Below are positions 8,153 through 19,593 of a DNA stretch of 64,000 nucleotides, piece after piece. Each line of letters begins with the position of its first letter. The first letter of the stretch is position 1. Below the pieces are notes generated by a model. That model did not search any database. It worked only from the letters and a program-made list of their open reading frames with translations, and was not told the origin of the DNA. Both the position numbers and the translations under genes were made by a program. Source of the DNA: Taklimakanibacter albus (lineage in GTDB: Bacteria > Pseudomonadota > Alphaproteobacteria > Rhizobiales > Aestuariivirgaceae); NCBI RefSeq assembly GCF_016595235.1, contig NZ_JAENHL010000007.1, forward strand, positions 2,201,434 to 2,265,433, written 5' to 3'.

Positions 8153-9340
8153 ATGCGGCGAAACGAACTGCGGCAGCCTTTGCGCCGGCGCGGAGCTTGG
8201 GAAAAGCTCTGGGCCAAGCGGCCGTCCGCTCTGTCGGCAGCTTCGGTTTCGGCCGCCCTCCTCCTCACCGCCGCCGCCCTTGGCCTCGCCCGCATCCCCC
8301 ATCCCTATGCCGGTGAACCGGTGGTGATGGTCAAGATTCCCCCCGTCGTTGAGCTGGCGACGGCCTCGACCGACAAGGCGCCGAAACCCGAAGCGGCGGA
8401 GTCCGCCGAGGCGGAGCCGGCCGAAGCCCCTCCTGAAGACGATGATCGCCGGAAGGTCGAGATTCTGGAAGCGCAGCCGCAGGAAACGGTGGAGACCGAA
8501 GCGGCGATCATCGTTTCGCCCCGCCGCAGCCTGAAGCCAGCCCCCTTCGCCGAAGTGAGCGAAGACGGACCCTACGGCCCCTTGCCGCGCATCGGCAACG
8601 GCAACCGCAAGCCGCAGAATGTCTATGCGCGGCCGGTTTCCGCCAGCATCATTCATTCCGACATGCCGAAAGTGGCGATCGTCCTCGGCGGCATGGGCCT
8701 CAATGCGGAATTGACCCAGAAGGCGGTCAAGACCCTGCCCGGCGAGGTGACCTTCGCCTTCGCGCCCTATGGCGAGGATCTGCAGGCGCAAGTGAACCGG
8801 GCCCGCGCCCAAGGCCATGAGATCCTGCTGCAGCTGCCACTCGAGCCCTTCGGCTATCCGGCCGCCAATCCCGGCCCCAAGACATTGATGGCCGGGGGAA
8901 AGGCCGAAGCCAATCTCGACGCGCTCACCTGGCATATGGGTCGTTTCGCCGGCTATTCCGGCATCACCAATTACATGGGCGCGCGGTTCCTCACCGAGGT
9001 CCAGGCGCTCCGGCCGGTCTTCGCCGAGATGAAGAAACGCGGCCTGGTCTTCCTCGATGACGGCACGGCGGGCCGCAGCATGTCATCTCAGATCGGCCAG
9101 ATCGTCGGCCTGCCGGTGCGCAATGGCATGAAGGTGATCGACGCCGATCCGACCGAGCAGGGCATCGATCAGGCATTGACCGAGCTCGAGACCGAGGCCC
9201 GCGAGAAAGGCTTCGCGATCGGTACCGGAACCGGCCTCGACGTCACCATCGATGCCGTCGATCAATGGGCGCGCTCGCTCGCCGAAAAGGGCATATTGCT
9301 GGTTCCCGTCAGCGCCGCCTATCGCGGCCGCGCGAGCTAG
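8153..9340 (+). CDS. Divergent polysaccharide deacetylase (YibQ family)
   Basis: 395 residues. A cytoplasmic basic N-terminus and one membrane segment (SAASVSAALLLTAAALGLA) are followed by a Pro/Glu/Ala-rich linker of about 110 residues and a C-terminal domain beginning KVAIVLGGMGLNAELTQKA. That domain shows FAPYGEDLQ, EILLQLPLEPFGYP, GITNYMGARF, LVFLDDGTAG and GFAIGTGTG, as in the divergent polysaccharide deacetylase family (PF04748). The usual LALVIDD opening reads IVLGGMG here, so catalytic activity is uncertain. It commonly sits between ctpA and rppH in alphaproteobacteria, as it does here. Confidence 0.88.
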   Translation: MRRNELRQPLRRRGAWEKLWAKRPSALSAASVSAALLLTAAALGLARIPHPYAGEPVVMVKIPPVVELATASTDKAPKPEAAESAEAEPAEAPPEDDDRRKVEILEAQPQETVETEAAIIVSPRRSLKPAPFAEVSEDGPYGPLPRIGNGNRKPQNVYARPVSASIIHSDMPKVAIVLGGMGLNAELTQKAVKTLPGEVTFAFAPYGEDLQAQVNRARAQGHEILLQLPLEPFGYPAANPGPKTLMAGGKAEANLDALTWHMGRFAGYSGITNYMGARFLTEVQALRPVFAEMKKRGLVFLDDGTAGRSMSSQIGQIVGLPVRNGMKVIDADPTEQGIDQALTELETEAREKGFAIGTGTGLDVTIDAVDQWARSLAEKGILLVPVSAAYRGRAS

Positions 9341-9429
9341 GCGGAATCTAGTCTTAGCGCGACAGCGCTATGTGCCGGGCACGAGGTTCCTGATATAAGG
9401 CCGCTCGCACCGACAGGAATTCCGCCTTC

Positions 9430-9927
9430 ATGAACAAGAAATTTTCCGACCTGCCCTACCGTCCCTGTGTGGGCGTCATGCTGATCAATCGCCAAGGCCT
9501 CGTCTGGATCGGCCGGCGCGCCGACAAGCCCAATGACGAAGGTTCCGGCCAGTGGTGGCAGATGCCGCAAGGCGGCATCGACAAGGGCGAGGATCCGCGC
9601 GAAGCCGCGTTGCGCGAATTGCAGGAGGAAACCTCAGTCACTTCGGCGGAAGTGCTCGCCGAGTCGCCTCAATGGTACAATTACGATTTGCCGGAACATC
9701 TCATCGGCAAATCCTGGAACGGCAAATATCGCGGCCAGACGCAAAAGTGGTTCGCCTTGCGCTTCACCGGCAAGGACAGTGAGATCGATCTCAGTCCGCC
9801 CGGCCATAAGCAGGAATTCGACAAATGGCGCTGGGCCGGCATGGACGATATCCAGGACCAGATCGTGCCCTTCAAGCGTGAGGTCTATGTCCAGGTGATC
9901 GCCGCTTTCCGCCATCTCGGCGCGTGA
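9430..9927 (+). CDS. rppH: RNA pyrophosphohydrolase
   Basis: Nudix hydrolase that removes pyrophosphate from the 5' end of mRNAs and so triggers decay. The 165-residue protein has the Nudix box starting [14 protein letters not shown] and continuing RELQEETSV near residues 38-60. It also shows the RppH-type opening [22 protein letters not shown], and the later block [11 protein letters not shown] and [11 protein letters not shown]. Length and motifs fit RppH rather than a general Nudix protein. Confidence 0.96.
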   Translation: MNKKFSDLPYRPCVGVMLINRQGLVWIGRRADKPNDEGSGQWWQMPQGGIDKGEDPREAALRELQEETSVTSAEVLAESPQWYNYDLPEHLIGKSWNGKYRGQTQKWFALRFTGKDSEIDLSPPGHKQEFDKWRWAGMDDIQDQIVPFKREVYVQVIAAFRHLGA

Positions 9928-9940
9928 GCGGGCCTCTATC

Positions 9941-10606
9941 ATGTTCAAGCACGTAATTTTCGATTGTGACGGCGTACTGGTGGACAGCGAGCCGCTGTCG
10001 ATGGAAGTCGATCGCGACATCCTGGCCGAGAACGGCATCGCCATGACGACCGAAGAGGTCGGCGCACAATTCATCGGCCTTACTTTCGAGGACTTCGTGC
10101 GGAAGATCGAAAGCGATTACCGCATCAGGCTGCCGGCCGATGTGACCGAAGACAAGAACCGCCGCCTGCTCGCGCTTTATGAGCGCAAGCTCACGGCCGC
10201 GCCCGGCATCCACGACATACTGAGCGCGATGGCGCTGCCGACAAGCGTCGCCTCCAACAGCCCGCGCCACCGCGTCGAGGCGGCCTTCCGCATCGCGCGC
10301 CTCACGCCTTTCTTCGGCAGCCGCATCACCACCTTCGAGGATGTCGCGCAAGGCAAGCCGGCGCCCGACGTCTATGTCGAGGCGGCACGGCGCGCCGGTT
10401 ATGAGCCCGAGGCCTGTCTCGCCATCGAGGACAGCAAAGCGGGCGTGACCTCGGCCGTGGCTGCCGGCTGCGCCGTCATCGGCTTCACCGGGCTCGCCCA
10501 TGACGGCAACATCCTCGGTGAGGCACTTCTGCGCCTCGGGGCTAGGAAAGTTATCTCCGATCATGCCGATTTGCCTGCGGCAATTGCTTCTACTTTAAGT
10601 CTTTGA
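9941..10606 (+). CDS. HAD-superfamily phosphatase, beta-phosphoglucomutase-like
   Basis: 221 residues of HAD subfamily IA. Motif I is FDCDGVLVDSEPLSMEVD at residue 7, with the nucleophile and acid Asp. Motif II is SVASNSPR, motif III is GKPAPDVYVEAARRAG, and motif IV is CLAIEDSKAGVTSAVAAG. The cap domain between motifs I and II is helical. It probably acts on a small sugar phosphate or phosphoglycolate-like substrate, but the sequence does not say which. It starts 13 bases after rppH. Confidence 0.88.
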   Translation: MFKHVIFDCDGVLVDSEPLSMEVDRDILAENGIAMTTEEVGAQFIGLTFEDFVRKIESDYRIRLPADVTEDKNRRLLALYERKLTAAPGIHDILSAMALPTSVASNSPRHRVEAAFRIARLTPFFGSRITTFEDVAQGKPAPDVYVEAARRAGYEPEACLAIEDSKAGVTSAVAAGCAVIGFTGLAHDGNILGEALLRLGARKVISDHADLPAAIASTLSL

Positions 10607-10822
10607 CTTTCCGGCCCCTGTGTCCCATATGAAGCCTGCTCGTTGCACAACAACGGATGCGTGAAGTGGCGCCTAAGCGCCCCGTCCGGCTTTTGCGAGC
10701 ATCTCCAAACATTCCTGTCACGCGGAAGGTTTCAGCGCCGCGCCCAGGGTCTGCGCCTCATCGCGTATGCCCGTATCGGACAGGTCGGTGCTGCTCATCC
10801 GTTCCGATTTGAAAGCAGTATT

Positions 10823-12118
10823 TTGACTCATTTCAAAGACCTCGGCCTTGACGCTGCGCTCCTCAAAGCGCTGGAGCAGCAGGGCTATCAGACCCCTACC
10901 CCAATTCAGTCGGCGTCCATTCCCGAACTCCTGAAGGGCAGCGACCTGCTCGGCATTGCCCAGACCGGCACCGGCAAGACCGCGGCTTTCGCGCTGCCGA
11001 TCCTCGATCGTCTGTCGAAGCTGAAGGGCCGTCCCGACCGCGGCACCTGCCGCGCCCTCATCCTCTCGCCGACGCGCGAGCTCGCCGCCCAGATCGGCGA
11101 GAGCTTCCGCACTTATGGCAAGTTTCTCCGTCTGACGCAGGCGACCGTTTTCGGCGGCGTCTCGATCAACAACCAGATTCGTACCGTCGGCAATGGCGTC
11201 GATATCCTGATCGCCACGCCCGGACGGCTTGTCGATCTCATCGATCGTCGTGTGCTGAGCCTCTCCAAGATCGAGGTCTTCGTTCTCGATGAAGTCGATC
11301 AGATGCTCGATCTGGGCTTCATCCATGCGATCCGCAAGATCACCGGCCTGCTTCCGGCTAAGCGCCAGAACCTGTTCTTCTCGGCGACCATGCCGAAGGA
11401 AATCGCCGGCCTTGCCGCGGCTCTCCTCAGAGATCCGGTGCGTGTCGAGATCACGCCGGTGGCGACCACTGCCGAGCGCGTCACGCAGAGCATCATCCAT
11501 GTCGAGACCCGCAACAAGCTCAACCTGCTGCTCGATCTCCTCAAGAACAACGCCATGCCGCGCACGCTGGTCTTTACCCGCACCAAGCACGGCGCCGACA
11601 AGGTGGTGAAGGGGCTGGTCAAGGAGCGCGTCGAAGCGGCGGCGATCCACGGCAACAAGTCGCAGAGCCAGCGCGAGCGCGCGCTTGCCGGCTTCAAGAG
11701 CAGCAAGCTGCGCGTGCTGGTGGCAACCGACATCGCCGCACGTGGTATCGACGTCGATGGCGTGTCGCATGTGGTGAATTACGACCTGCCTTTCGTGCCG
11801 GATTCCTATGTGCACCGCATCGGTCGCACCGCGCGCGCCGGCGCCTCGGGCGAAGCGGTGGCCTTCTGTGATCCGGAAGAGCGTCCGTTGCTGCGCGACA
11901 TCGAGCGCACCATCCGCCAGAAGGTGCCGGTCACCCAGCATGCGCTGAGCATCGCCACACCGGAGGGTAATGAGCGCTCGGGGGCTCCGCAGGGCCATCA
12001 CCGGCCGCAGCAGAACCAGCCGTCCTGGCGCAAGAAGCCCGGCCAGCGCCCGCAAGGCAATGGCAAGTGGCGTCCCAAGCAGCGTCAAGGCGGCGGTGGC
12101 GGCGGCCAGTCCCGCTAA
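10823..12118 (+). CDS. DEAD-box-type RNA helicase with a DEVD motif
   Basis: RhlE-like ATP-dependent RNA helicase, 431 residues from TTG 10823 (LTHFKDLGLDAALLKALEQQG, the usual Q-motif opening); a frame extension upstream to 10643 looks non-coding. Motifs: PTPIQ, AQTGTGKTAA, PTRELA, TPGRLVD, SATMP, VLVATDIAARGIDV and YVHRIGRTARAG. Motif II reads VLDEVDQMLDLGF, so the eponymous DEAD is DEVD. The C-terminal 60 residues are Gln/Gly/Arg/Pro-rich, as in RNA-binding tails. A 216-bp leader without a gene precedes it, with a GGCGC-CTAA-GCGCC hairpin at 10667-10680. Confidence 0.93.
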   Translation: MTHFKDLGLDAALLKALEQQGYQTPTPIQSASIPELLKGSDLLGIAQTGTGKTAAFALPILDRLSKLKGRPDRGTCRALILSPTRELAAQIGESFRTYGKFLRLTQATVFGGVSINNQIRTVGNGVDILIATPGRLVDLIDRRVLSLSKIEVFVLDEVDQMLDLGFIHAIRKITGLLPAKRQNLFFSATMPKEIAGLAAALLRDPVRVEITPVATTAERVTQSIIHVETRNKLNLLLDLLKNNAMPRTLVFTRTKHGADKVVKGLVKERVEAAAIHGNKSQSQRERALAGFKSSKLRVLVATDIAARGIDVDGVSHVVNYDLPFVPDSYVHRIGRTARAGASGEAVAFCDPEERPLLRDIERTIRQKVPVTQHALSIATPEGNERSGAPQGHHRPQQNQPSWRKKPGQRPQGNGKWRPKQRQGGGGGGQSR

Positions 12119-12145
12119 CCCTTTGAGAAGCCTGGATTTCTGATA

Positions 12146-12191
12146 CCTTGTCTAATGTCCATATTTGGACTATATTCAAATACAGACAAGG
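12146..12191 (+). promoter_or_regulatory. Promoter and nested operator of the Xre-RES module
   Basis: TTGTCT (12148-12153), a 17-bp spacer and TATATT (12171-12176) make a good promoter. The spacer contains the inverted repeat GTCC-ATATTT-GGAC (12157-12170). The whole region is bracketed by a perfect 8-bp inverted repeat, CCTTGTCT (12146-12153) and AGACAAGG (12184-12191). Repressor bound here would cover -35 to +1, as expected for autoregulation by the Xre-family antitoxin. Confidence 0.68.
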
Positions 12192-12200
12192 ACGAGAACG

Positions 12201-12737
12201 ATGGCTTCACTTCAACGCCGACGCCAGAAAGGCCTCGAAGAAACTTCGCGGCCTTATCTGGCTTTGGATCTCGAGCGTTTCGCACCAGCCAATCGCCGGC
12301 GCCTCAGCGCGCCGGCTTTGCGCAGCTTCCTCGCCATAGCCGATCTGTGGGGCCTCAACGAGGAAGAGCGCCGGCTCGTGCTCGGTTATCCGTCGCGCTC
12401 CACCTATCACCATTGGGCCAAGCTCGCGCGTGAGCACCACGACATCACCCTCGATGTCGATGTGCTCATGCGCCTGTCGGCCGTCTTCGGCATCCACCAG
12501 GCGCTGGGGGTTCTCCACGCCCATGAGCACGACGCCGTGGCCTGGCTGCGCAATCCCCATGACGGCATCGTCTTCGGCGGCAAGCCGCCGCTCACTTTGA
12601 TCACCAGCGGCGCGCAGGACGGTATCCTGCTGGTGCGCCGGTTCCTCGATGCCGCGCGCGGCGGCCAGTATATGGAGCCGAACCGCATCGATGCCGGCTT
12701 CACGCCCTATTCGCAAACGGACATCGTGCTGACGTGA
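12201..12737 (+). CDS. Antitoxin with Xre-type N-terminus and MbcA/ParS-like toxin-binding domain
   Basis: 178 residues from ATG 12201, preceded by AAGGACGAG; an upstream in-frame ATG at 12165 lies inside the promoter and is unlikely. The middle part (LRSFLAIADLWGL ... VLGYPSRSTYHHWAKL) is the helix-turn-helix-like DNA-binding region. The C-terminus, AVAWLRNPHDGIVFGGKPPLTLI followed by a final helix (GILLVRRFLDAARGG), is the DUF2384 toxin-binding domain, quoted here only in part. It overlaps the RES toxin gene at its stop codon. It should neutralise the toxin and repress the operon. Confidence 0.88.
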   Translation: MASLQRRRQKGLEETSRPYLALDLERFAPANRRRLSAPALRSFLAIADLWGLNEEERRLVLGYPSRSTYHHWAKLAREHHDITLDVDVLMRLSAVFGIHQALGVLHAHEHDAVAWLRNPHDGIVFGGKPPLTLITSGAQDGILLVRRFLDAARGGQYMEPNRIDAGFTPYSQTDIVLT

Positions 12738-13408
12738 GCCATGCGCATGCGCCGGCCTTTCATCCGTCCTATCGGCTGATTCCCTCACGTTTTCCGCCGA
12801 TCGGCCTTTTCGACACGGTCACGACCGCCGCCGATCTCGACGCGGTGATGGAGCTCGCCGGCTGGACCAATGACCGCCTCGTCGCCGAGCGCGTCGCGCG
12901 CCTGCCACAGACCGAATGGATCTTCGGCCGCGCCAATTCGAGCATCGTGATGGCGGCTTTCCTGCATGCCGCGCCAACCGGCGCGCGCTTCAATGGCCGC
13001 GATCTCGGCGCCTGGTATGCCTCGGCCGATATCAAGACGGCGGCGGCGGAAGTCGGCCATCATCTGCGCCGCGAGGCGGTAGCGCGTCGCATCCCCACTC
13101 TGTCACGCACCTTCAGGGCTTATTCGGCGCGTCTCGATGGCACCTATGTCGATATCAGAGGCCGGCAATCCGTGCTGCCGGAACTCTATGCGCCGGACGC
13201 CTACCAGGCCTCGCAAGCCTTCGGCGAAAATCTGCGCAAGAACGGCGAGACCGGACTCCTCTATGACAGCGTGCGCTTCACCGGCGGCCTCAACGCCGCC
13301 GTCTTCCGCCCGACCGCCATCCTGGATGTGACCCAGGCCGATCATTTCGAGATTTCGGTCGCGGCCGAAGCAAAGCGTATCGAGGTCAGGAAGCTCACGG
13401 CGTCGTAA
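12734..13408 (+). CDS. RES-domain toxin, predicted NAD+ phosphorylase
   Basis: 224 residues from GTG 12734, overlapping the antitoxin stop in GTGA. RES toxins (MbcT and related) degrade NAD+ in the cytoplasm. The domain core is at residues 84-106: GARFNGRDLGAWYASADI ... AAAEV, with Arg 85, Tyr 95 and Glu 106 matching the conserved RES positions. A later GLLYDSVR supplies Ser 179. No key residue appears lost, so the toxin is probably active. Its last 14 bases overlap the 3' end of the convergent signal peptidase gene. Residue assignment is by motif spacing, not structure. Confidence 0.87.
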   Translation: MSHAHAPAFHPSYRLIPSRFPPIGLFDTVTTAADLDAVMELAGWTNDRLVAERVARLPQTEWIFGRANSSIVMAAFLHAAPTGARFNGRDLGAWYASADIKTAAAEVGHHLRREAVARRIPTLSRTFRAYSARLDGTYVDIRGRQSVLPELYAPDAYQASQAFGENLRKNGETGLLYDSVRFTGGLNAAVFRPTAILDVTQADHFEISVAAEAKRIEVRKLTAS

Positions 13409-14384
13409 GCCGGCTGGGATAACCCGCAAGCCGGTCGTCAATCCGCATGCCCATCGAATTCCAGAAGATGAGCGTTACAGGCCCGACGAGATTCTCATAC
13501 GGAATATACCCGATTCCATTCGGCTCGCCGAAGCGACTATCCAGCGAATTGTCGCGATTGTCGCCGAGCATGAAATAGTGACCTTCGGGGACGACATACT
13601 CTTCCGTATTGTCGACCGAACCATTCTGCGTCGCGTTGTTGATGACATAGGATCGCCCGTTCGGCAGCGTCTCACGGAAGAAATTGCACCTTTCCCCCTC
13701 GATGCAGGGAATGTCCTGAACGCGGGTCAGCGGCAACGCCTGGCCATTGAGATGGACTATCCCATCCTTCATCTGGATCCGATCTCCGGGAATGCCGATC
13801 AACCGCTTGATGTAGTCGGTCTCATTGTCACGCGGCAGCTTGAAGACGACGATATCGCCCCGCCTGGGCTCACTGGCCCAGATGCGACCGGGAAAATTCA
13901 TGAAGCCACCCGAGTAGGACAAGCGGCTATAGCCATAAGCAGCCTTCGACACGAGGAAATAGTCGCCGATCACGATGCTCGGCACCATGCTGAGCGACGG
14001 CGCATTGTAAGATTGGTAGAGGCATTCACGCACGAGGAACGGAAGGAGCCAGCTGACGGCGAGTGGTAGAATGATCGCAGCATACCAGCGCGAGAACCAG
14101 GGTCGACTGAGCGCCGTCGCACGGATCATCAACCCATGGACAAGACCGATGATGTTGAACGGGATGCTGAAGAGCACGGCGGCCATGCCGAAGTCGGTCC
14201 ATGCCGGCGGCGTAATGAGACCGTTTGCGACCGCGAATAGGAGCGCGACGCCAAGCAAGAGCCCGGCGAGAAAATACACAAGCGCCAGACGGCCGCGGCC
14301 AAGCCACAGCATGAGAACGACAGGTCCCAGGATGAGGCCGAGCAACCAGATCGAGAACCTGCCGCGCGGTGCAGCGTCTTCCAT
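13395..14384 (-). CDS. Signal peptidase I-like protein with extra N-terminal membrane segments
   Basis: Type I signal peptidase releases exported proteins from their signal peptides at the outer face of the inner membrane. 329 residues. Residues 1-115 contain about four hydrophobic segments, more than the one or two of ordinary LepB. The catalytic part has APSLSMVPS (nucleophile Ser 132) and the general-base Lys 193 in DYIKRLIGIPGD, then GDNRDNSLDSR near the end. The usual PSGSM reads PSLSM. A GGGGGGAT ribosome-binding site precedes ATG 14384. The gene looks visibly less GC-rich than its neighbours, which fits transfer, perhaps with the adjacent toxin-antitoxin genes. Probably an accessory peptidase. 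Confidence 0.85.
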   Translation of the reverse strand: MEDAAPRGRFSIWLLGLILGPVVLMLWLGRGRLALVYFLAGLLLGVALLFAVANGLITPPAWTDFGMAAVLFSIPFNIIGLVHGLMIRATALSRPWFSRWYAAIILPLAVSWLLPFLVRECLYQSYNAPSLSMVPSIVIGDYFLVSKAAYGYSRLSYSGGFMNFPGRIWASEPRRGDIVVFKLPRDNETDYIKRLIGIPGDRIQMKDGIVHLNGQALPLTRVQDIPCIEGERCNFFRETLPNGRSYVINNATQNGSVDNTEEYVVPEGHYFMLGDNRDNSLDSRFGEPNGIGYIPYENLVGPVTLIFWNSMGMRIDDRLAGYPSRLTTP

Positions 14385-14395
14385 GTCATCCCCCC

Positions 14396-14423
14396 AAAAG
14401 AAAGGCCCGCGCGAGGCGGGCCT
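14396..14423 (-). terminator. Rho-independent terminator of the atp operon
   Basis: On the minus strand, an 8-bp stem AGGCCCGC / GCGGGCCT (14416-14423 with 14403-14410) and a 5-base loop are followed by TTTCTTTT. It lies 24 bases beyond the atpC stop. Confidence 0.88.
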
Positions 14424-14446
14424 GTTCCTTCATCTTGTGATCGTCA

Positions 14447-14839
14447 TCACAGCGCGCTTTGCAGCGCCTGCAGATGATCGAGATTCTCTTGGGCGCGGCG
14501 GCGCGTTTCATCGTCCTGCGCGTCCGACACGTCTTCCTGCGCGTCCTTGACTTCCTGCGCCAGACGCTCGGCATTGAGCTCAGCGACAGGCACCGCGACT
14601 TCCGCCAGAACCGTGAGACCTTGCGGATTCACTTCGGCGAAGCCGCCGCGCACGAAGATGCGCTCCTTCGCGCCACCTTCCTTGGTGACGGTGACGACAC
14701 CCGGACGCAGCGTGGACAGCACCGGCGCGTGGCCCGGCAGGATGCCCATATCGCCCTCGGTGCCCGGAATGTCGACTTCCGCGACATCGCCCGAGAACAG
14801 CAAACGTTCCGGAGAGACGAGTTCGAAGTGAAGGGCCAT
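14447..14839 (-). CDS. atpC: ATP synthase F1 epsilon subunit
   Basis: Central-stalk subunit that links gamma to the c-ring and inhibits ATP hydrolysis. 130 residues, with the beta-sandwich opening LHFELVSPERLLFSGDVAEV, PGTEGDMGILPGHAPVLSTL and FVRGGFAEVNPQGLTVLAE, then a short helical C-terminal hairpin with the DAQEDVSDAQDDE repeat. It follows atpD by 5 bases and is the last gene of the operon before a strong terminator. Confidence 0.97.
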   Translation of the reverse strand: MALHFELVSPERLLFSGDVAEVDIPGTEGDMGILPGHAPVLSTLRPGVVTVTKEGGAKERIFVRGGFAEVNPQGLTVLAEVAVPVAELNAERLAQEVKDAQEDVSDAQDDETRRRAQENLDHLQALQSAL

Positions 14840-14844
14840 GGTGA

Positions 14845-16314
<1,470 letters not shown>

Positions 16315-17193
16315 CTAGAGCGCTTCCGCGCCCGAAATGATTTCGATAAGTTCCTTGGTGATCTGCGCCTGGCGCTGCCGGTTGTAGCGGATCGACAGCT
16401 TGTTGATCATGTCGCCGGCGTTGCGCGTGGCGCTGTCCATGGCGCTCATGCGCGCTCCCTGTTCGGAAGCCGCGTTTTCGAGCAGCGCGCGGAAAATCTG
16501 CACCGCGATATTGCGCGGCAGAAGATCGGCCAGGATTTCACCTTCATCCGGCTCGCTGTCATAGATGGCGCCGCCGAGATCGGGGGTCTTGCCGCCCTTG
16601 ACGCTGGCCGGAATGAGCTGCAGCGCCGTCGGCTTCTGCGAGATCACCGACTTGAACTCGGCGAAGAACAGCGTGCAGACGTCGAACTGGCCGTCTTCGA
16701 ACAGCTTCAGCACCTTCTGCGCGATGGCTTGGGCATGGCTGAAGGCCAAGGTGCGCGCCGCGCGCAGGTCCACCGTGTCGATGATGAAGCGGCCATAGAG
16801 CCGCTTCAGGATGTCATTGCCTTTCTTGCCGACGGTGATGATCTTCACCGTCTTGCCTTGCGCCATCAGGCGGTCGGCATGCTCGCGCGCCAGCCTGGCG
16901 ATCGAGGAGTTGAAGCCGCCGCACAGACCACGCTCGGCTGTGCACACGACGAGCAGATGCGTCTGGTCCTTGCCGTTGCCGGCGAGGAGCTGCGGCGCGT
17001 CATCGCGGCCTTCCATCGAAGACGAGAGATTGGCCAGCACCGTCGCCATGCGCTCCGAATAGGGGCGCGCGGCGAGGGCCGATTCCTGGGCGCGGCGCAG
17101 TTTCGCCGCCGCCACCATCTGCATCGCCTTGGTGATCTTCCGCGTCGATTTTACCGACGTGATGCGATTTCTGAGGTCTTTTAGACTTGGCAT
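16315..17193 (-). CDS. atpG: ATP synthase F1 gamma subunit
   Basis: Rotating central shaft. 292 residues, with the N-terminal helix [20 protein letters not shown] and [16 protein letters not shown], the Rossmann-like middle ([17 protein letters not shown]), and the C-terminal helix [20 protein letters not shown] and [20 protein letters not shown]. Both coiled-coil helices are intact. Twenty-seven bases separate it from atpD. Confidence 0.98.
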   Translation of the reverse strand: MPSLKDLRNRITSVKSTRKITKAMQMVAAAKLRRAQESALAARPYSERMATVLANLSSSMEGRDDAPQLLAGNGKDQTHLLVVCTAERGLCGGFNSSIARLAREHADRLMAQGKTVKIITVGKKGNDILKRLYGRFIIDTVDLRAARTLAFSHAQAIAQKVLKLFEDGQFDVCTLFFAEFKSVISQKPTALQLIPASVKGGKTPDLGGAIYDSEPDEGEILADLLPRNIAVQIFRALLENAASEQGARMSAMDSATRNAGDMINKLSIRYNRQRQAQITKELIEIISGAEAL

Positions 17194-17229
17194 CGTCCTG
17201 CCTTCAGCTGGTTGCCTCGTTCAGGATGA

Positions 17230-18759
<1,530 letters not shown>

Positions 18760-18760
18760 A

Positions 18761-19321
18761 TCAGCCGGTCCCCTTCATCGCGATCTTGAGGTTTTGAAGT
18801 TTGGTCTTGAGCGAGTTGTCCACCATGCGCGAGCCGACCTTGACGATAAGGCCGCCCAGAATGGACGAATCAACCCGGGTGGAGAGTTGCACGTCGCGCC
18901 CCACGCTCGCCTTGATGGCAGCCTTGAGGTCGTCGAGATGTTTCGGTGAGAGCGTGTCGGCCGAGATGACCTCGGCGCTGATCTCGCCCTTCGACTGGGC
19001 CACCAGCGCGCGGTAGGCCTTGATCATGTCGGAGAGGACGAAGAGCCGGCGGTTCTGCGCCGCCAGCTTGATGAAATTAAGAGCGAGGCTCTTGATGCCG
19101 GCCTTTTCGCAGATCGCCTGAAGGGCGGAAATCTGATCCTCGGCGGAGAAGACCGGCGAGCGGACGAGCCGGCTCAGGTCTTCGGATTCGTCCAGGAGCG
19201 CCTGGAAGTTCGACAGATCGGCGCCGACCTGGTCGACCGCCTGGTCTTCCCGCGCCAGTTCAAAAAGGGCGGTCGCATAACGTCCCGGGACGCCTGATAC
19301 CGTCTGATCACTTTGAGCCAC
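18761..19321 (-). CDS. atpH: ATP synthase delta subunit (OSCP)
   Basis: Joins the F1 head to the peripheral stalk. I start it at GTG 19321 because GGGGAG lies just upstream and the family's N-terminal region follows ([19 protein letters not shown]); the frame continues further upstream but has no family resemblance there. This gives 186 residues, the normal length. C-terminal motifs [20 protein letters not shown] and [11 protein letters not shown] are intact. First gene of the atpHAGDC operon. Confidence 0.96.
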   Translation of the reverse strand: MAQSDQTVSGVPGRYATALFELAREDQAVDQVGADLSNFQALLDESEDLSRLVRSPVFSAEDQISALQAICEKAGIKSLALNFIKLAAQNRRLFVLSDMIKAYRALVAQSKGEISAEVISADTLSPKHLDDLKAAIKASVGRDVQLSTRVDSSILGGLIVKVGSRMVDNSLKTKLQNLKIAMKGTG

Positions 19322-19593
19322 GACAACTCCCCGCCGAACCCGCGTTCTCCGAACCCTTGGCAGCGGTCCGGAAAGCTTGAATTTATTGGATAATCGTACT
19401 TGAGAAAGCACGTGCGGCGTAGGTTCCGCCTTAAGCCGCGGGCGTGGGTTATCACATGGGAATTGGACTCGCAACAAGGAAGGCACGGCGGATTGCCGCA
19501 AGCGCAAAGGGCGCACGGCTTTCTCTTGCGCGTAAAATGCAAAGAGCCCCCCGGAGGACCGGCGGGCTCTTGCGAAACTTTGAAGTGAGTCGT
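19322..19593. other. Intergenic region upstream of atpH
   Basis: About 270 bp between the DUF1127 gene and atpH, both on the minus strand. The promoter of the atp operon must lie here, but I see no convincing -35/-10 pair. The distal end holds the terminator of the DUF1127 gene (19542-19571). Short open frames on the plus strand have no codon or motif support. Confidence 0.5.
19535..19571 (-). terminator. Rho-independent terminator of the DUF1127 gene
   Basis: On the minus strand the stem AAGAGCCC (19571-19564) / GGGCTCTT (19549-19542) encloses an inner CCGG-loop-CCGG stem and is followed by TTTGCATTTT. It lies 23 bases past the stop of the small gene. Confidence 0.8.
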
